Shown: positions 43,590-55,556 of the stretch, one piece after another | Numbering within the stretch: position 1 is the stretch's first letter | Layout of the letters: every line of letters begins with the position of its first letter | NCBI RefSeq assembly: GCF_963678635.1 | Contig: NC_087071.1 | Coordinates: 12,289,088-12,353,087, forward strand | Direction: 5' to 3' | Source of the DNA: Symsagittifera roscoffensis | Taxonomy: Eukaryota; Xenacoelomorpha; Acoela; Convolutidae | Length of the DNA stretch: 64,000 nucleotides | Notes under the pieces: generated by a model | Databases searched by the model: none | The model's input: only the letters and a program-made list of their open reading frames with translations | Told to the model about the DNA's origin: nothing | Made by a program: the position numbers and the translations under genes

Positions 43590-44496
43590 TGGGTCAGTCG
43601 GTCATATTTGGAAGCTTGACCTTGAGGAATAGGAGCTACGTAATTTTGGGAGGAAATTTAGTTTTTCAAAAATTTGAATCTAGCCTGTCATGCTCAACTT
43701 TCTCGCGAGAACTGAAAATCTCAGAAATACAAGATCAGAACAACCAATTTACAATCGCGGGAAAGTACTTGAAAAAAGCAGCGGGAAATTGCTATTCGCA
43801 ATTTCCAGATACAAAACAAATGCGAGTAGAGCCGTCCTATCCTGAAATAGGAGAAGGAGTGATTACAGAAGAAGAGTACTTTTATTCGAGTTGAACCAGA
43901 GTGAACCCTCAGTGGAAAGGTGGACAGCTGGGCTATCGGAATGGTCCAATCCCAAAACTTATTTCTCAGGTCAAAACTCATTTCCTTTGCTGGAATTCGT
44001 TAATCACAAACTTTTTGAGTTAAAACTTAATTCCCTTTAATCCTAGAGTTGCTGATTAATTTAGTTACTCTAATTCTTGAGTGTGCTGGTATTTGAGTAC
44101 CCAATTTAGTTTTCTTGAGTGTGTTTTATGATTGTTATGTTGAGGTAAGGAAAGTTTTAGGTTGATCCATCTGAAATGGATCAAAGTTCCACTGTCTAAT
44201 AAAAAGTAACTGTACGAATTGTTCCGAACCTGTTTATAACGGCGTTCGTGTATTTTGGGTATTTTGAGACCTAAGTATGGGGACGTTCTTATTTTCTAGA
44301 GTGGGGGGGGGGGGTATTTTGGTAGTGGCCTTTAAGCTGTAACGGGTTTTTAGTCTCATGTCGCAAGCGAACCGAATTGGCTCCAACCGTTCGAGGTAGA
44401 AAAACACAAGAGATAGTGTCCCTGACTCTTGAGCCAATGGTTATAGGGCCTATTTTTCTTTAACCTCATATGTGACCGAAGTAGGCGACTGTTACA
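43590..44496 (+). repeat. 3' LTR of E2
   Basis: 907 bp, starting TGGGTCAGTCGG (TGTGCC in the 5' copy) and ending GACTGTTACA. It contains the stem-loop at 44162-44184, AATAAA at 44198-44203 and a G-run near 44304-44313 that is longer than in the 5' LTR. No target-site duplication is seen with the left flank. Confidence 0.85.
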
Positions 44497-44722
44497 TTAA
44501 CTGTTCCGGCTTCGACCAAAACGCTCAAAATGTTTTAATTTTATGCAAAAATAGTGAGCTCATGGCTGGGTGTCAGTTTCCGCAGACCACGAGGTCACTC
44601 CTAAAAACAGGGCTACTACGATTTATTTTATTACGATTGCTTTTGTTCAGTGGATAAAAATCATCATCTCCATCGAAGATGGATCAACCCTTTCCCTCAC
44701 TCCTAGCTTCTCATTATCTAAA
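44497..44722 (-). repeat. LTR fragment of the E1 type, minus strand
   Basis: Read on the minus strand, about 50 bases (near 44660-44720) resemble E1 18162-18205: a GAG.AGCTAG stretch, GGAAAGGGT, then ATCCATC and ATGGA. The rest is weak. It ends at the A-run where the E3/E4 tandem unit begins. Confidence 0.35.
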
Positions 44723-45270
44723 AAAAATCTGGATGTTAATTAAATTCAATTTAGGACATAACCAGGAAGCTAAAAGTTTAAATATAACAGTTTGATTCTT
44801 GGACCCGAGACCCCTCTGGATTCTGAAATCCGGGGAAATAGCACTCGTATTTCTTTCCGGAAGGCCGGACAAGTCGTCCCAACACTTCTCCTGGTTCTTG
44901 TTAACTGCTCGGTAACGATTGCAGCGGCACAATCGTTACAACTCGGAGTGGTTTCTAACAATTTCCAGTTATAATTTCAATCTGTCGTTTTTTTCTCCAA
45001 GTTGTTCTCACTGCGACTATTATTGTTTTTTTTCGCCGTTTCAGTGTGTGTGAAATGTAAAAAGGTTACGTGTCGTTCACGTCCGAATCGAAATTACAAA
45101 AACTAGCATGTCAGTCAAAACTGACCCCTCCCGATTTGTCTAATTGTTCAAATAACGTCACGAAACCATTAAAATTATCAATCTTCCAGGTTAGATGTTA
45201 TTTTTCTGATCTATAAAATTTCGAATGCGAAACTGCATTTTCGTACATTCTGGTCGAATGTCACAACGGA
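44723..45270 (-). other. Unidentified segment with 10-bp hairpin next to E3
   Basis: There is no gene here. A perfect stem GTAACGATTG/CAATCGTTAC with 8-base loop lies at 44912-44939. On the minus strand this segment follows the broken LTR U3 of E3, so it may be the downstream part of a different LTR or the interrupted target. Confidence 0.4.
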
Positions 45271-45960
45271 TCAATCTAAAAACTCTCCCCAACTGAACAT
45301 AACAACAAAAAACACACTCAAGAAAATTAAACTAGGCACTCACATACCGACACGACCTCTACAAATTAAAAACTAAACTATCAAGCTACTCTAGAATTGA
45401 TTGGGTATTTAAGTTTAAATCGAGAAAATTGAAATAAAATAGTTTTAACTCGAGAAACACGTTTTTGGTCTGAACCATTGGGAAGCTTCAGCTGTCCACC
45501 TTTCCACCGAAGGTTCACTCTGGTCAACTCTAATTTAATTCTCCCCCAATCGTGATCACCTTCTGTCTACTGCCAAGGATAAGACAGCTCTACTCTCGTT
45601 CGAATTATGTATTGGAAACTGCGAATAGCAATTTCCCGCTGCTATTTTTGACTACTTTTACGCAATTGTAGTTCGAATCGTCTGATCTTATTTTTCCTGT
45701 ATTTTCAGTTGTAGCGAGAAATTTGAGCATTCGCTAAACAGCCATCAAATTCTGCATACACCTGCGCCCTGATTTTCCGCTTTGTATGCTAATGATTAAA
45801 ATTTCTTTGGTTCTACCCAATCAGAAAAATGTCATGCAGCATTTTGATTTATATAGTAGATATAATATACTAGTAACAACAATTCATTATTAAAATTTCT
45901 TTCCGTGCCCTCAGATTTCATCCGAGTTCACATTCAAGTCCCTCTTTCTTTCCTCCGCTC
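45271..45960 (-). repeat. E3 3' noncoding region and broken LTR, minus strand
   Basis: On the minus strand, homology to the E2 3' end starts at 45932 (TGTGAACTCGGAT, as at 43212). A deletion then removes the polypurine tract and LTR start, and homology continues with LTR U3 down to about 45272, where it stops at TTGATCC. Confidence 0.65.
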
Positions 45961-45992
45961 ATGACTCAAGAACCAATCCCTGAACACCCTCT

Positions 45993-48900
45993 TCAGTTCG
46001 TGCCCCTTGTCTTCGAGATACTGTGTCCTGACACACACGACATCGTAATCTGCCTTGCCAGTTCTTCTTCGTCATCGGAACTGATTACGATCTCTTCCCA
46101 TGCCTTCAGCTGTTCGTAGGCCCGCATCCACTCCCTTTGCTCTTGTAGCTTTTTCGCCTGATTCGGCAGACCGTCCACTTTAGTTTCCCTTTTCAAGTAA
46201 AAGGAATTGTGCAAACTCAGGCTCACGTTCTTCGCCAAGTCCTCCTCCAATATCAATTTCCTCGTTTGGTGTTATCTCGAGACACTCTACCAACTCTTTT
46301 TCAACCCGTGGTTATCGCATTGCGATGGGTTAGCAAGGGTATCTTGAAAGCTTTCGGTCCTATCTCGGCCAGGAACTGTCGATACTTTTTCTGATGCTTC
46401 TTCATGTGATCATTCGTCACCGTGTACATCCAAGACGTCAACGTCGCTCGAAACCATGGATAGAACCTTATGCGACTGCACACGTGCCTCAACTCCATGG
46501 GTAGAGAGAATACTTTGCAAGCAGTCTCAAATAACTCAAGCCTCCGGTTGTAATCAATAGCATGTATTGATTCCGCTGTTGGTACTGTCGACTCTCGATA
46601 TTTTGTCACGTTTTCCTCAATCCACTGCAACGCCAGCATCGATCTCACCACAAAAAGGGTGACCTTCTGCTGATGGTCGGGTAACCCGACTGACCGATTT
46701 TATTCCACGTCCCATATCAAGCAGAGGTTCGAATGCTCCGGATACCACACTGTCTGTGCCAGGCAGTGGCATGGGCATTGCCCATGTGTCAGGTTGATAC
46801 TCCGGAAGCTTCTCCCGAAGCTTCCAACAAAGGTTCAAACTCCATCATCTTCTCATGTGTCACCTCATTTTCTTTCATGGCTGGGGCACTATTCATCGCT
46901 TTCCCGATCGTGTTCCGTCTCTCGAAATCACTCGTGTTTTCGCTTTCTAAGCTCAAGAGTTCCCACCCCAGATCTCACTCAAGTTCTCTCTTTGATCCCC
47001 TGGCACAGCTCCCAGGATCTTCTTCAACAGTCTATGTGACTGATGCGACATTCGAACCAGGCGTACACATTTGGGTATTGAGAAGGCTTTGTCAATTATT
47101 TTCCTCTGACTGGACGCCCCCACCATCGCCATGTGTAATCGGTAGTGGCTTCCACACAGATTGGCCATTACCGATCCCATCAGATATTTCGCATTCATTG
47201 GCAAACTGTAGGCTTCACTCACGGTAAACTCATATCCGCCTCAAGACCAATCTTCCGTCCTCTGATGTGTTTCTGGACCATTTGAAACACTCCAGGCCAT
47301 GACTCCATGACCCACGCTGTCACCAAATAGTGTTCGGATTCTAGCATCTCCAGTGATTGCAAGCTGCACATCCTCGAGAAGAATCCCAATGCCGTCGCTA
47401 TGCTCACAGTGGTGCTCGCATAGCATTCAGCCACTATCTGCACCTCACTTTTTTCTTTCTCCGTGATGTCACAAAACCACGTGGCTAGTTCCTTCTTCTG
47501 AAAAGATTGTATTTTCACGCAGGATCGTCCGTCACAAGAATGCTCTCCACCTCCACACACTAGGTCCACACAACTACCCGGTTCCATCTTCTTCATTAAC
47601 TTGTCCAAATTGCTCGTTGTTTCCTCCAATTCCTTTCGATGAGGAGGGATTAGTTTGTGCACCAAGTTCAGGTTCCCCAACCCTCATCCTTCGCTCGTGA
47701 CAGTCTCACTCGCTCCGTGACTTCTTCAATCAAACTCACGTGGGGATGTGGGCACCAAGAGGGTCTCAGCAACTTCCAAACAGTCCCCAAGTTCGTAATC
47801 AACATGTCGTTTCTATTTCCCATCTTTCATTCCACCCTCTTGTTCGAACGCGGCACGCTGATCACATCTGGCATCTTCTCAAGTAACAGACCTAGGCTTG
47901 GCTTTTCCCTTTCTGTCGGGTCAATCTCAATGATTTTCTCCGTCCTGAACTTTAATAATTCCGCCACCTCAAAATTCATGTAGGCGTTCCGGTCTCCGAA
48001 TCCAAGAAGGGTTTGTAAGCTATTCCCATCACTCCGGACACATATTAATATTCTCCAAGTTTTGTGGGTTTCGCATATTTTTCTGCTCGGGCCAAGTTAC
48101 GACGTACGTCATGCCCCTCCTCGAATTTCTTGATGTAGAACCTCCGTATTTCATCAATTTTCCCATGGCTCTCTAGAGACTGCCTTGAGCTCTCCTCTTT
48201 TTCGATTCCAGTACATTGGTATACGGTCAGGATAACAGTGGAGACTCTCCTTTCCATGGTCTTACTTCCCTTCGCTTTTTGATGGCACATTTGCACAGTA
48301 GTGTCGATTATCACAAACATGATCCACCTCAAGAAACAAATCGCATCTTTTCTTCTCGCTAGGCCTAGTCCCGAGTTGTCTCGAGCAATGTGTTGCACCA
48401 GCATTTGGTACACCTGAAGGCTCTTTCCACCCAATTTAAGTTTGTCGTGCGAGGTCAACGCCTCTAAAGCCACTCGCGCAAAACTCAACGTGAACATCAG
48501 CTGTCCTGCAATTCTGACAAAAGGATTCGCCATCAATGGCAATGCTGACGACGGTGCTCTCATCGCATCTTCGAAGTACTCAAGCAGCAGGTTCTCCCAA
48601 GATCGCCCCAATTGGTTTCCCAACTCTAGCTTGTTAACTTCGGCCTTCTGCTGGGTAACCCAATGCCGCCGCTTGCGGGACACCCTGCGATCAAGCTTCT
48701 TCAGGCAACTCTGCAGTTCTTTCTCCAGAGCAATCCACCAAGGTTGAGCGGTGTTTCTTGTCACATTTCCCCCGAGAGGATTGCACGTCACTTGCTTCCC
48801 AATAGCCTGGTGTTGCATCGAAAGCCCCTCCTTGCGGATGTCCACTTCCCACGTTTGTCCACTAATCGAACCCCTTTTCGCGTTTGTCTTTTGGGGTTCG

Positions 48901-49604
48901 ACGTCTTCCACCGTTCCCGGAGTCGTCGAGGCTTCCATTTTCCGCAGCACCTCGGCCAACTTCCTGCGTGCTAAGCTGCTCTTGTAGGTCGTTGTTTTCC
49001 ATTGCGCTAGAATCATGGGAGTTGTCTCTTTCAGATTCTTCTCTGAAACCGCAACCGCCGAAGGACTCGCCTCCTCTGTCTCACGTTTCCTTTTCCTAGA
49101 CATTTTTCCTTTACTCGAGGGCGTCGCCACTTTAATCACTGACTCAACCTCTTTATCCAGATCTTGTTTTTCCGACTCTTGCCTCCCCTTCTCAATACTT
49201 CATCACCGTACTCCACAGTTCCTCTTTGAAGTCTTCCAGCTTAGTCTGGCTGAATTCACTCAAGAAATCTCATTCTACTCTCAGGATTTCACTCAAGAAT
49301 TCACATTCTACTCTCTGGTTGAATTCACTCAAGAAATCTTGCCACGCCTTCTCATCTAGCGTGTCCCAGAGCATCCATTTATTGCCCTGAAAATGTTCTT
49401 CTTGCTTTCTTCCGCACTCAAGAGTAGCATTCTCATGTTGGAGGTTTCACTCATCAAAGGCAGCTCCAGATTTTTGCCCGGAGATCCCAGGGATGGGGTA
49501 GCCGCGTTCGCCCTGTCGTCCTCACTCAAGTCCTGCAGTAATTCCTGCGTCGTAAGTTGACACGTTTCCAAATATACCCAGAAACGGAACTTGCATGTAA
49601 ACAC
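45993..49604 (-). pseudogene. ORF3 C-terminal half, E3 (5'-truncated, broken)
   Basis: Read from 49604 down: the TQELLQDLSEDD start (E2 39415 equivalent), a gap of about 227 bp, then 364 codons (49139-48045) with RNTAQPWWIAL and ALPLMANPFVRIAGQL, the WCPHPH region (about 47740), the Cys cluster (CVDLVCGGGEHSCDGRSC region, 47575-47515), SEAYSLPMNAKYL (47220), the PCHC region (about 46770) and the acidic tail at 45993. It is interrupted by frameshifts and stops. The upstream half of ORF3, gag and pol are absent; the break at about 49560 joins AT-rich envelope-like sequence. Function unknown. Confidence 0.7.
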
Positions 49605-50635
49605 ACCAAATCACTTTAAAAAAAAACAAAATACTCAGAAAATCTTATCGAATACGAAGACGATTTTGACATGAACATACGAAAATTAATTATACATCCA
49701 ATGGCTACATCTCAGTCAACCACTGACGAAAATTCATATGTCCCAGTAACATTTATAAAAAAACACAGGAAACATTTGTGGAAAATCAAAACCACAAGAT
49801 AAAAACAGTACACGTTTACAAGAACTATCACTCATAAACAACACTGATTTCGGCGCATTCCACTATGACATACACTTAGACATGAAATTAGACTTCACAT
49901 TAAGTAGAATCTTTCAAGAAATGTCTTTGACAGAACTTGAAACACTCCATCAATTATGCGAACTTGAACGCACACAAATTTTACAATCAGTTGCACTAGC
50001 AGTGCTTAAAATACTTTATGCAGGATTTTTATTGTCAGGAAACAGATCAAATTTTATTGACTATGAAGGAAATTTTTTATGGTATTACACTTGTACCAAA
50101 CAATATCACCTTTATATGTTTTCGAAGACAAAAGCTGCTATAAAACAATCCCAATTTTCTACAACAATAAGGTACATTTTGTTGATACACTCTCCCGCAG
50201 AACTTATTTTTAGTTCTGCGGGAGAGTTCCTTGTGGATCAGAAAATAGCCACAATGTAGTACAATTAAACACTGACGAAGAGTTCATCTTCTTACACCAT
50301 GTCCTACACTTATACAACCACTCAAAAATTTTTTACCAGAAAGCAATAGAGCTATCGCCCGCAACCCAAATATTGATTTACAATCAATCGGCATATACTC
50401 TAAATTTGACATGTAACATCCCATTCGAACACAACAATTTCAAAAATTACTCACAGAAATGGACACAATACAACTACAATCCATAGACCAAAACCTACAC
50501 AAACTTGCAGAAACAGCAGGCTTTTCAGACATATACGCACAAGACTATAGCGGATATTTTAAAGATATAAAATGGCGAAAAATACAGACCACAAGATGTA
50601 TCGCCAATAAAAATTTCTGGTTTTGTGAATCTGAA
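49605..50635 (+). pseudogene. Envelope-like viral glycoprotein remnant, copy 1
   Basis: AT-rich sequence unlike the ORF3 fragments around it, coding on the opposite strand. The longest piece, 49882-50259 (125 codons), has a Leu/Glu-rich helix, then an LSGNRS stretch and conserved aromatic and Cys residues typical, as far as I recall, of chuvirus-like (mononegavirus) glycoproteins carried by some animal BEL/Pao and other retroelements. Frame changes and stops break it into at least three parts (also 50459-50653), and the duplication junction removes its end. It cannot make a working protein. The family call is from memory of the pattern. Confidence 0.45.
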
Positions 50636-51189
50636 AAAAAATCTGGATGTTAATTAAATTCAATTTAGGACATAACCAGGAAGCTAAAAGTTTAAATATA
50701 ACAGTTTGATTCTTGGGCCCGAGACCCCTCTGGATTCTGAAATCCGGGGAAATAGCACTCCTATTTCTTTCCGGAAGGCCGGACAAATCGTCCCAACACT
50801 TCTCCTGGTTCTTGTTAACTGCTCGGTAACGATTGCAGCGGCACAATCGTTACAACTCGGAGTGGTTTCTAACAATTTCCTGTTATAATTTCAATCTGTC
50901 GTTGTTTTCTCCAAGTTGTTCTCACTGCGACTATTTTTGTTTTTTTTTCGCCGTTTCAGTGTGTGTGAAATGTAAAAAGGTTACGTGTCGTTCACGTCCG
51001 AATCGAAATTACAAAAACTAGCATGTCAGTCAAAACTGACCCCTCCCGATTTGTCTAATTGTTCAAATAACGTCACGAAACCATTAAAATTATCAATCTT
51101 CCAGGTTAGATGTTATTTTTCTGATCTATAAAACTTCGAATTCGAAACTGCATTTTCGTACATTCTGGTCGAATGTCACAACGGATCAA
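50636..51189 (-). other. Unidentified segment with 10-bp hairpin next to E4
   Basis: Copy of 44723-45270; the hairpin is at 50826-50853 with an identical stem and loop. There is no gene. Confidence 0.4.
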
Positions 51190-51875
51190 TCTAAAAACTC
51201 TCCCCAACTGAACATAACAACAAAAAACACACTCAAGAAAATTAAACTAGGCACGCACATACCGACACGACCTCTACAAATTAAAAACTAAACTATCAAG
51301 CAACTCTAGAATTGATTGGGTATTTAAGTTTAAATCGAGAAAATTGAAATAAAATAGTTTTAACTCGAGAAACACGTTTTTGGTCTGAACCATTGGGAAG
51401 CTTCAGCTGTCCACCTTTCCACCGAAGGTTCACTCTGGTCAACTCTAATTTAATTCTCCCCCAATCGTGATCACCTTTTGTCTACTGCCAAGGATAAGAC
51501 AGCTCTACTCTCGTTCGAATTGTGTATTGGAAACTGCGAATAGCAATTTCCCGCTGCTATTTTTGACTACTTTTACGCAATTGTAGTTCGAATCGTCTGA
51601 TCTTATTTTTCCTGTATTTTCAGTTGTAGCGAGAAATTTGAGCATTCGCTAAACAGCCATCAAATTCTGCATACACCTGCGCCCTGATTTTCCGCTTTGT
51701 ATGCTAATGATTAAAATTTCTTTGGTTCTACCCAATCAGAAAAATGTCATGCAGCATTTTGATTTATATAGTAGATATAATATACTAGTAACAATAGTTC
51801 ATTGTTAAAATTTCTTTCCGTGCCCTCAGATTTCATCCGAGTTCACATTCAAGTCCCTCTTTCTTTCCTCCGCTC
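51190..51875 (-). repeat. E4 3' noncoding region and broken LTR, minus strand
   Basis: Copy of 45271-45960 with a few substitutions and the same loss of polypurine tract and LTR start. Confidence 0.65.
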
Positions 51876-51907
51876 ATGACTCAAGAACCAATCCCTGAAC
51901 ACCCTCT

Positions 51908-54900
51908 TCAGTTCGTGCCCCTTGTCTTCGAGATACTGTGTCCTGACACACACGACATCGTAATCTGCCTTGCCAGTTCTTCTTCGTCATCGGAACTGAT
52001 TACGATCTCTTCCCATGCCTTCAGCTGTTCGTAGGCCCGCATCCACTCCCTTTGCTCTTGTAGCTTTTTCGCCTGATTCGGCAGACCGTCCACTTTAGTT
52101 TCCCTTTTCAAGTAAAAGGAATTGTGCAAACTCAGGCTCACGTTCTTCGCCAAGTCCTCCTCCAATATCAATTTCCTCGCTTTGGTGTTATCTCGAGACA
52201 CTCTACCAACTCTTTTTCAACCCGTGGTTATCGCATTGCGATGGGTTAGCAAGGGTATCTTGAAAGCTTTCGGTCCTATCTCGGCCAGGAGCATGTATTG
52301 ATTCCGCTGTTGGTACTGTCGACTCTCGATATTTTGTCACGTTTTCCTCAATCCACTGCAACGCCAGCATCGATCTCACCACAAAAATGGTGACCTTCTG
52401 CTGATGGTCGGGTAACCCGACTGACCGAATTTATTCCACGTCCCATATCAAGCAGAGGTTCGAATGCTCCGGATACCACACTGTCTGTGCCAGGCAGTGG
52501 CATGGGCATTGCCCATGTGTCAGGTTGATACTCCGGAAGCTTCTCCCGAAGCTTCCAACAAAGGTTCAAACTCCATCATCTTCTCATGTGTCACCTCATT
52601 TTCTTTCATGGCTGGGGCACTATTCATCGCTTTCCCGATCGTGTTCCGTCTCTCGAAATCACTCGTGTTTTCGCTTTCTAAGCTCAAGAGTTCCCACCCC
52701 AGATCTCACTCAAGTTCTCTCTTTGATCCCCTGGCACATCTCCCAGGATCTTCTTCAACAGTCTATGTGATTGATGCGACATTCGAACCAGGCGTACACA
52801 TTTGGGTATCGAGAAGGCTTTGTCAATTATTTTCCTCTGACTGGACGCCCCCACCATCGCCATGTGTAATCGGTAGTGGCTTCCACACAGATTGGCCATT
52901 ACCGATCCCATCAGATATTTCGCATTCATTGGCAAACTGTAGGCTTCACTCACGGTAAACTCATCTCCGCCTCAAGACCAATCTTCCGTCCTCTGATGTG
53001 TTTCTGGACCATTTGAAACACTCCAGGCCATGACTCCATGCCCCACGCTGTCACCAAATAGTGTTCGGATTCTAGCATCTCCAGTGATTGCAAGCTGCGC
53101 ATCCTCGAGAAGAATCCCAATGCCGTCGCTATGCTCACAGTGGTGCTCGCATAGCATTCAGCCACCATCTGCACCTCACTTTTTTCTTTCTCCGTGATGT
53201 CACAAAACCACGTGGCTAGTTCCTTCTTCTGAAAAGATTGTATTTTCACGCAGGATCGTCCGTCACAAGAATGCTCTCCACCTCCACACACTAGGTCCAC
53301 ACAACTACCCGGTTCCATCTTCTTCATTAACTTGTCCAAATTGCTCGTTGTTTCCTCCAATTCCTTTCGATGAGGAGGGATTAGTTTGTGCACCAAGTTC
53401 AGGTTCCCCAACCCTCATCCTTCGCTCGTGACAGTCTCACTCGCTCCGTGACTTCTTCAATCAAACTCACGTGGGGATGTGGGCACCAAGAGGGTCTCAG
53501 CAACTTCCAAACAGTCCCCAAGTTCGTAATCAACATGTCGTTTCCATTTCCCATCTTTCATTCCACCCTCTTGTTCGAACGCGGCACGCTGATCACATCT
53601 GGCATCTTCTCAAGTAACAGACCTAGGCTTGGCTTTTCCCTTTCTGTCGGGTCAATCTCAATGATTTTCACCGTCCTGAACTTTAATAATTCCGCCACCT
53701 CAAAATTCATGTAGGCGTTCCGGTCTCCGAATCCAAGAAGGGTTTGTAAGCTATTCCCATCACTCCGGACACATATTAATATTCTCCAAGTTTTGTGGGT
53801 TTCGCATATTTTTCAGCTCGGGCCAAGTTACGACGTACGTCATGCCCCTCCTCGAATTTCTTGATGTAGAACCTCCGTATTTCATCAATTTTCCCATGGC
53901 TCTCTAGAGACTGCCTTGAGCTCTCCTCTTTTTCGATTCCAGTACATTGGTATACGGTCAGGATAACAGTGGAGACTCTCCTTTCCATGGTCTTACTTCC
54001 CTTCGCTTTTTGATGGCACATTTGCACAGTAGTGTCGATTATCACAAACATGCATCGCATCTTTTCTTCTCGCTAGGCCTAGTCCCGAGTTGTGTCGAGC
54101 AATGTGTTGCACCAGCATTTGGTACACCTGAAGGCTCTTTCCACCCAATTTAAGTTTGTCGTGCGAGGTCAACGCCTCTAAAGCCACTCGCGCAAAACTC
54201 AACGTGAACATCAGCTGTCCTGCAATTCTGACAAAAGGATTCGCCATCAATGGCAATGCTGACGACGGTGCTCTCATCGCATCTTCGAAGTACTCAAGCA
54301 GCAGGTTCTCCCAAGATCGCCCCAATTGGTTTCCCAACTCTAGCTTGTTAACTTCGGCCTTCTGCTGGGTAACCCAATGCCGCCGCTTGCGGGACACCCT
54401 GCGATCAAGCTTCTTCAGGCAACTCTGCAGTTCTTTCTCCAGAGCAATCCACCAAGGTTGAGCGGTGTTTCTTGTCACATTTCCCCCGAGAGGATTGCAC
54501 GTCACTTGCTTCCCAATAGCCTGGTGTTGCATCGAAAGCCCCTCCTTGCGGATGTCCACTTCCCACGTTTGTCCACTAATCGAACCCCTTTTCGCGTTTG
54601 TCTTTTGGGGTTCGACGTCTTCCACCGTTCCCGGAGTCGTCGAGGCTTCCATTTTCCGCAGCACCTCGGCCAACTTCCTGCGTGCTAAGCTGCTCTTGTA
54701 GGTCGTTGTTTTCCATTGCGCTAGAATCATGGGAGTTGTCTCTTTCAGATTCTTCTCTGAAACCGCAACCGCCGAAGGACTCGCCTCTTCTGTCTCACGT
54801 TTCCTTTTCCTAGACCTTTTTCCTTTACTCGAGGGCGTCGCCACTTTAATCACTGACTCAACCTCTTTATCCAGATCTTGTTTTTCCGACTCTTGCCTCC

Positions 54901-55545
54901 CCCTTCTCAAGCTTTAGGGATATTAACAATTTTTATCATATTACAAGTCTTATTTTTAAGTCTCATCCATTCCAATCCTAATTCCATTATCATCCATTTT
55001 TTCATTTAGAGTAGAGCTGTCTTTACATGGGTTGGCCTCAGCCTTCTGTTTCGGTTCCCTTAGACTAATTATCTTCTCAAGCAGCTCCTTTCTCGCTTTC
55101 TCGTCTAGTCCGGTGCCTATCAGGACAGGTTCCCCATACTTCATCACCGTACTCCACAGTTCTTCTTTGAAGTCTTCCAGCTTAGTCTGGCTGAATTCAC
55201 TCAAGAAATCTCATTCTACTCTCAAGATTTCACTCAAGAATTCACATTCTACTCTCTGGTTGAATTCACTCAAGAAATCTTGCCACGCCTTCTCATCTAG
55301 CGTGTCCCAGAACATCCATTTATTGCCCTCAAAATGATCTTCTTGCTTTCTTCCGCACTCAAGAGTAGCATTCTCATGTTGGAGGTTTCACTCATCAAAG
55401 GCAGCTCCAGATTTTTGCCGGGAGATCTCAGGGATGGGGTAGCCGCGTTCGCCCAGTCGTCCTCACTCAAGTCCTGCAGTAATTCCTGCGTCGTAAATTG
55501 ACACGTTTCCAAATATACCCAGAAACGGAACTTGCATGTAAACAC
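51908..55545 (-). pseudogene. ORF3 C-terminal half, E4 (5'-truncated, broken)
   Basis: Near-copy of E3. From 55545 down: TQELLQDLSEDDW, the FLSEF-rich stretch (about 55200-55280) in which FLSE motifs occur three times, 82 codons at 55204-54956 that E3 lacks, then 305 codons (54910-53993) and the same series of conserved motifs down to 51908. It lacks about 184 bp that E3 has (near 52290) and 17 bp near 54051. At the codon equivalent to the E2 TAA (40345) E4 encodes Gln. Confidence 0.7.
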
Positions 55546-55556
55546 ACCAAATCATT

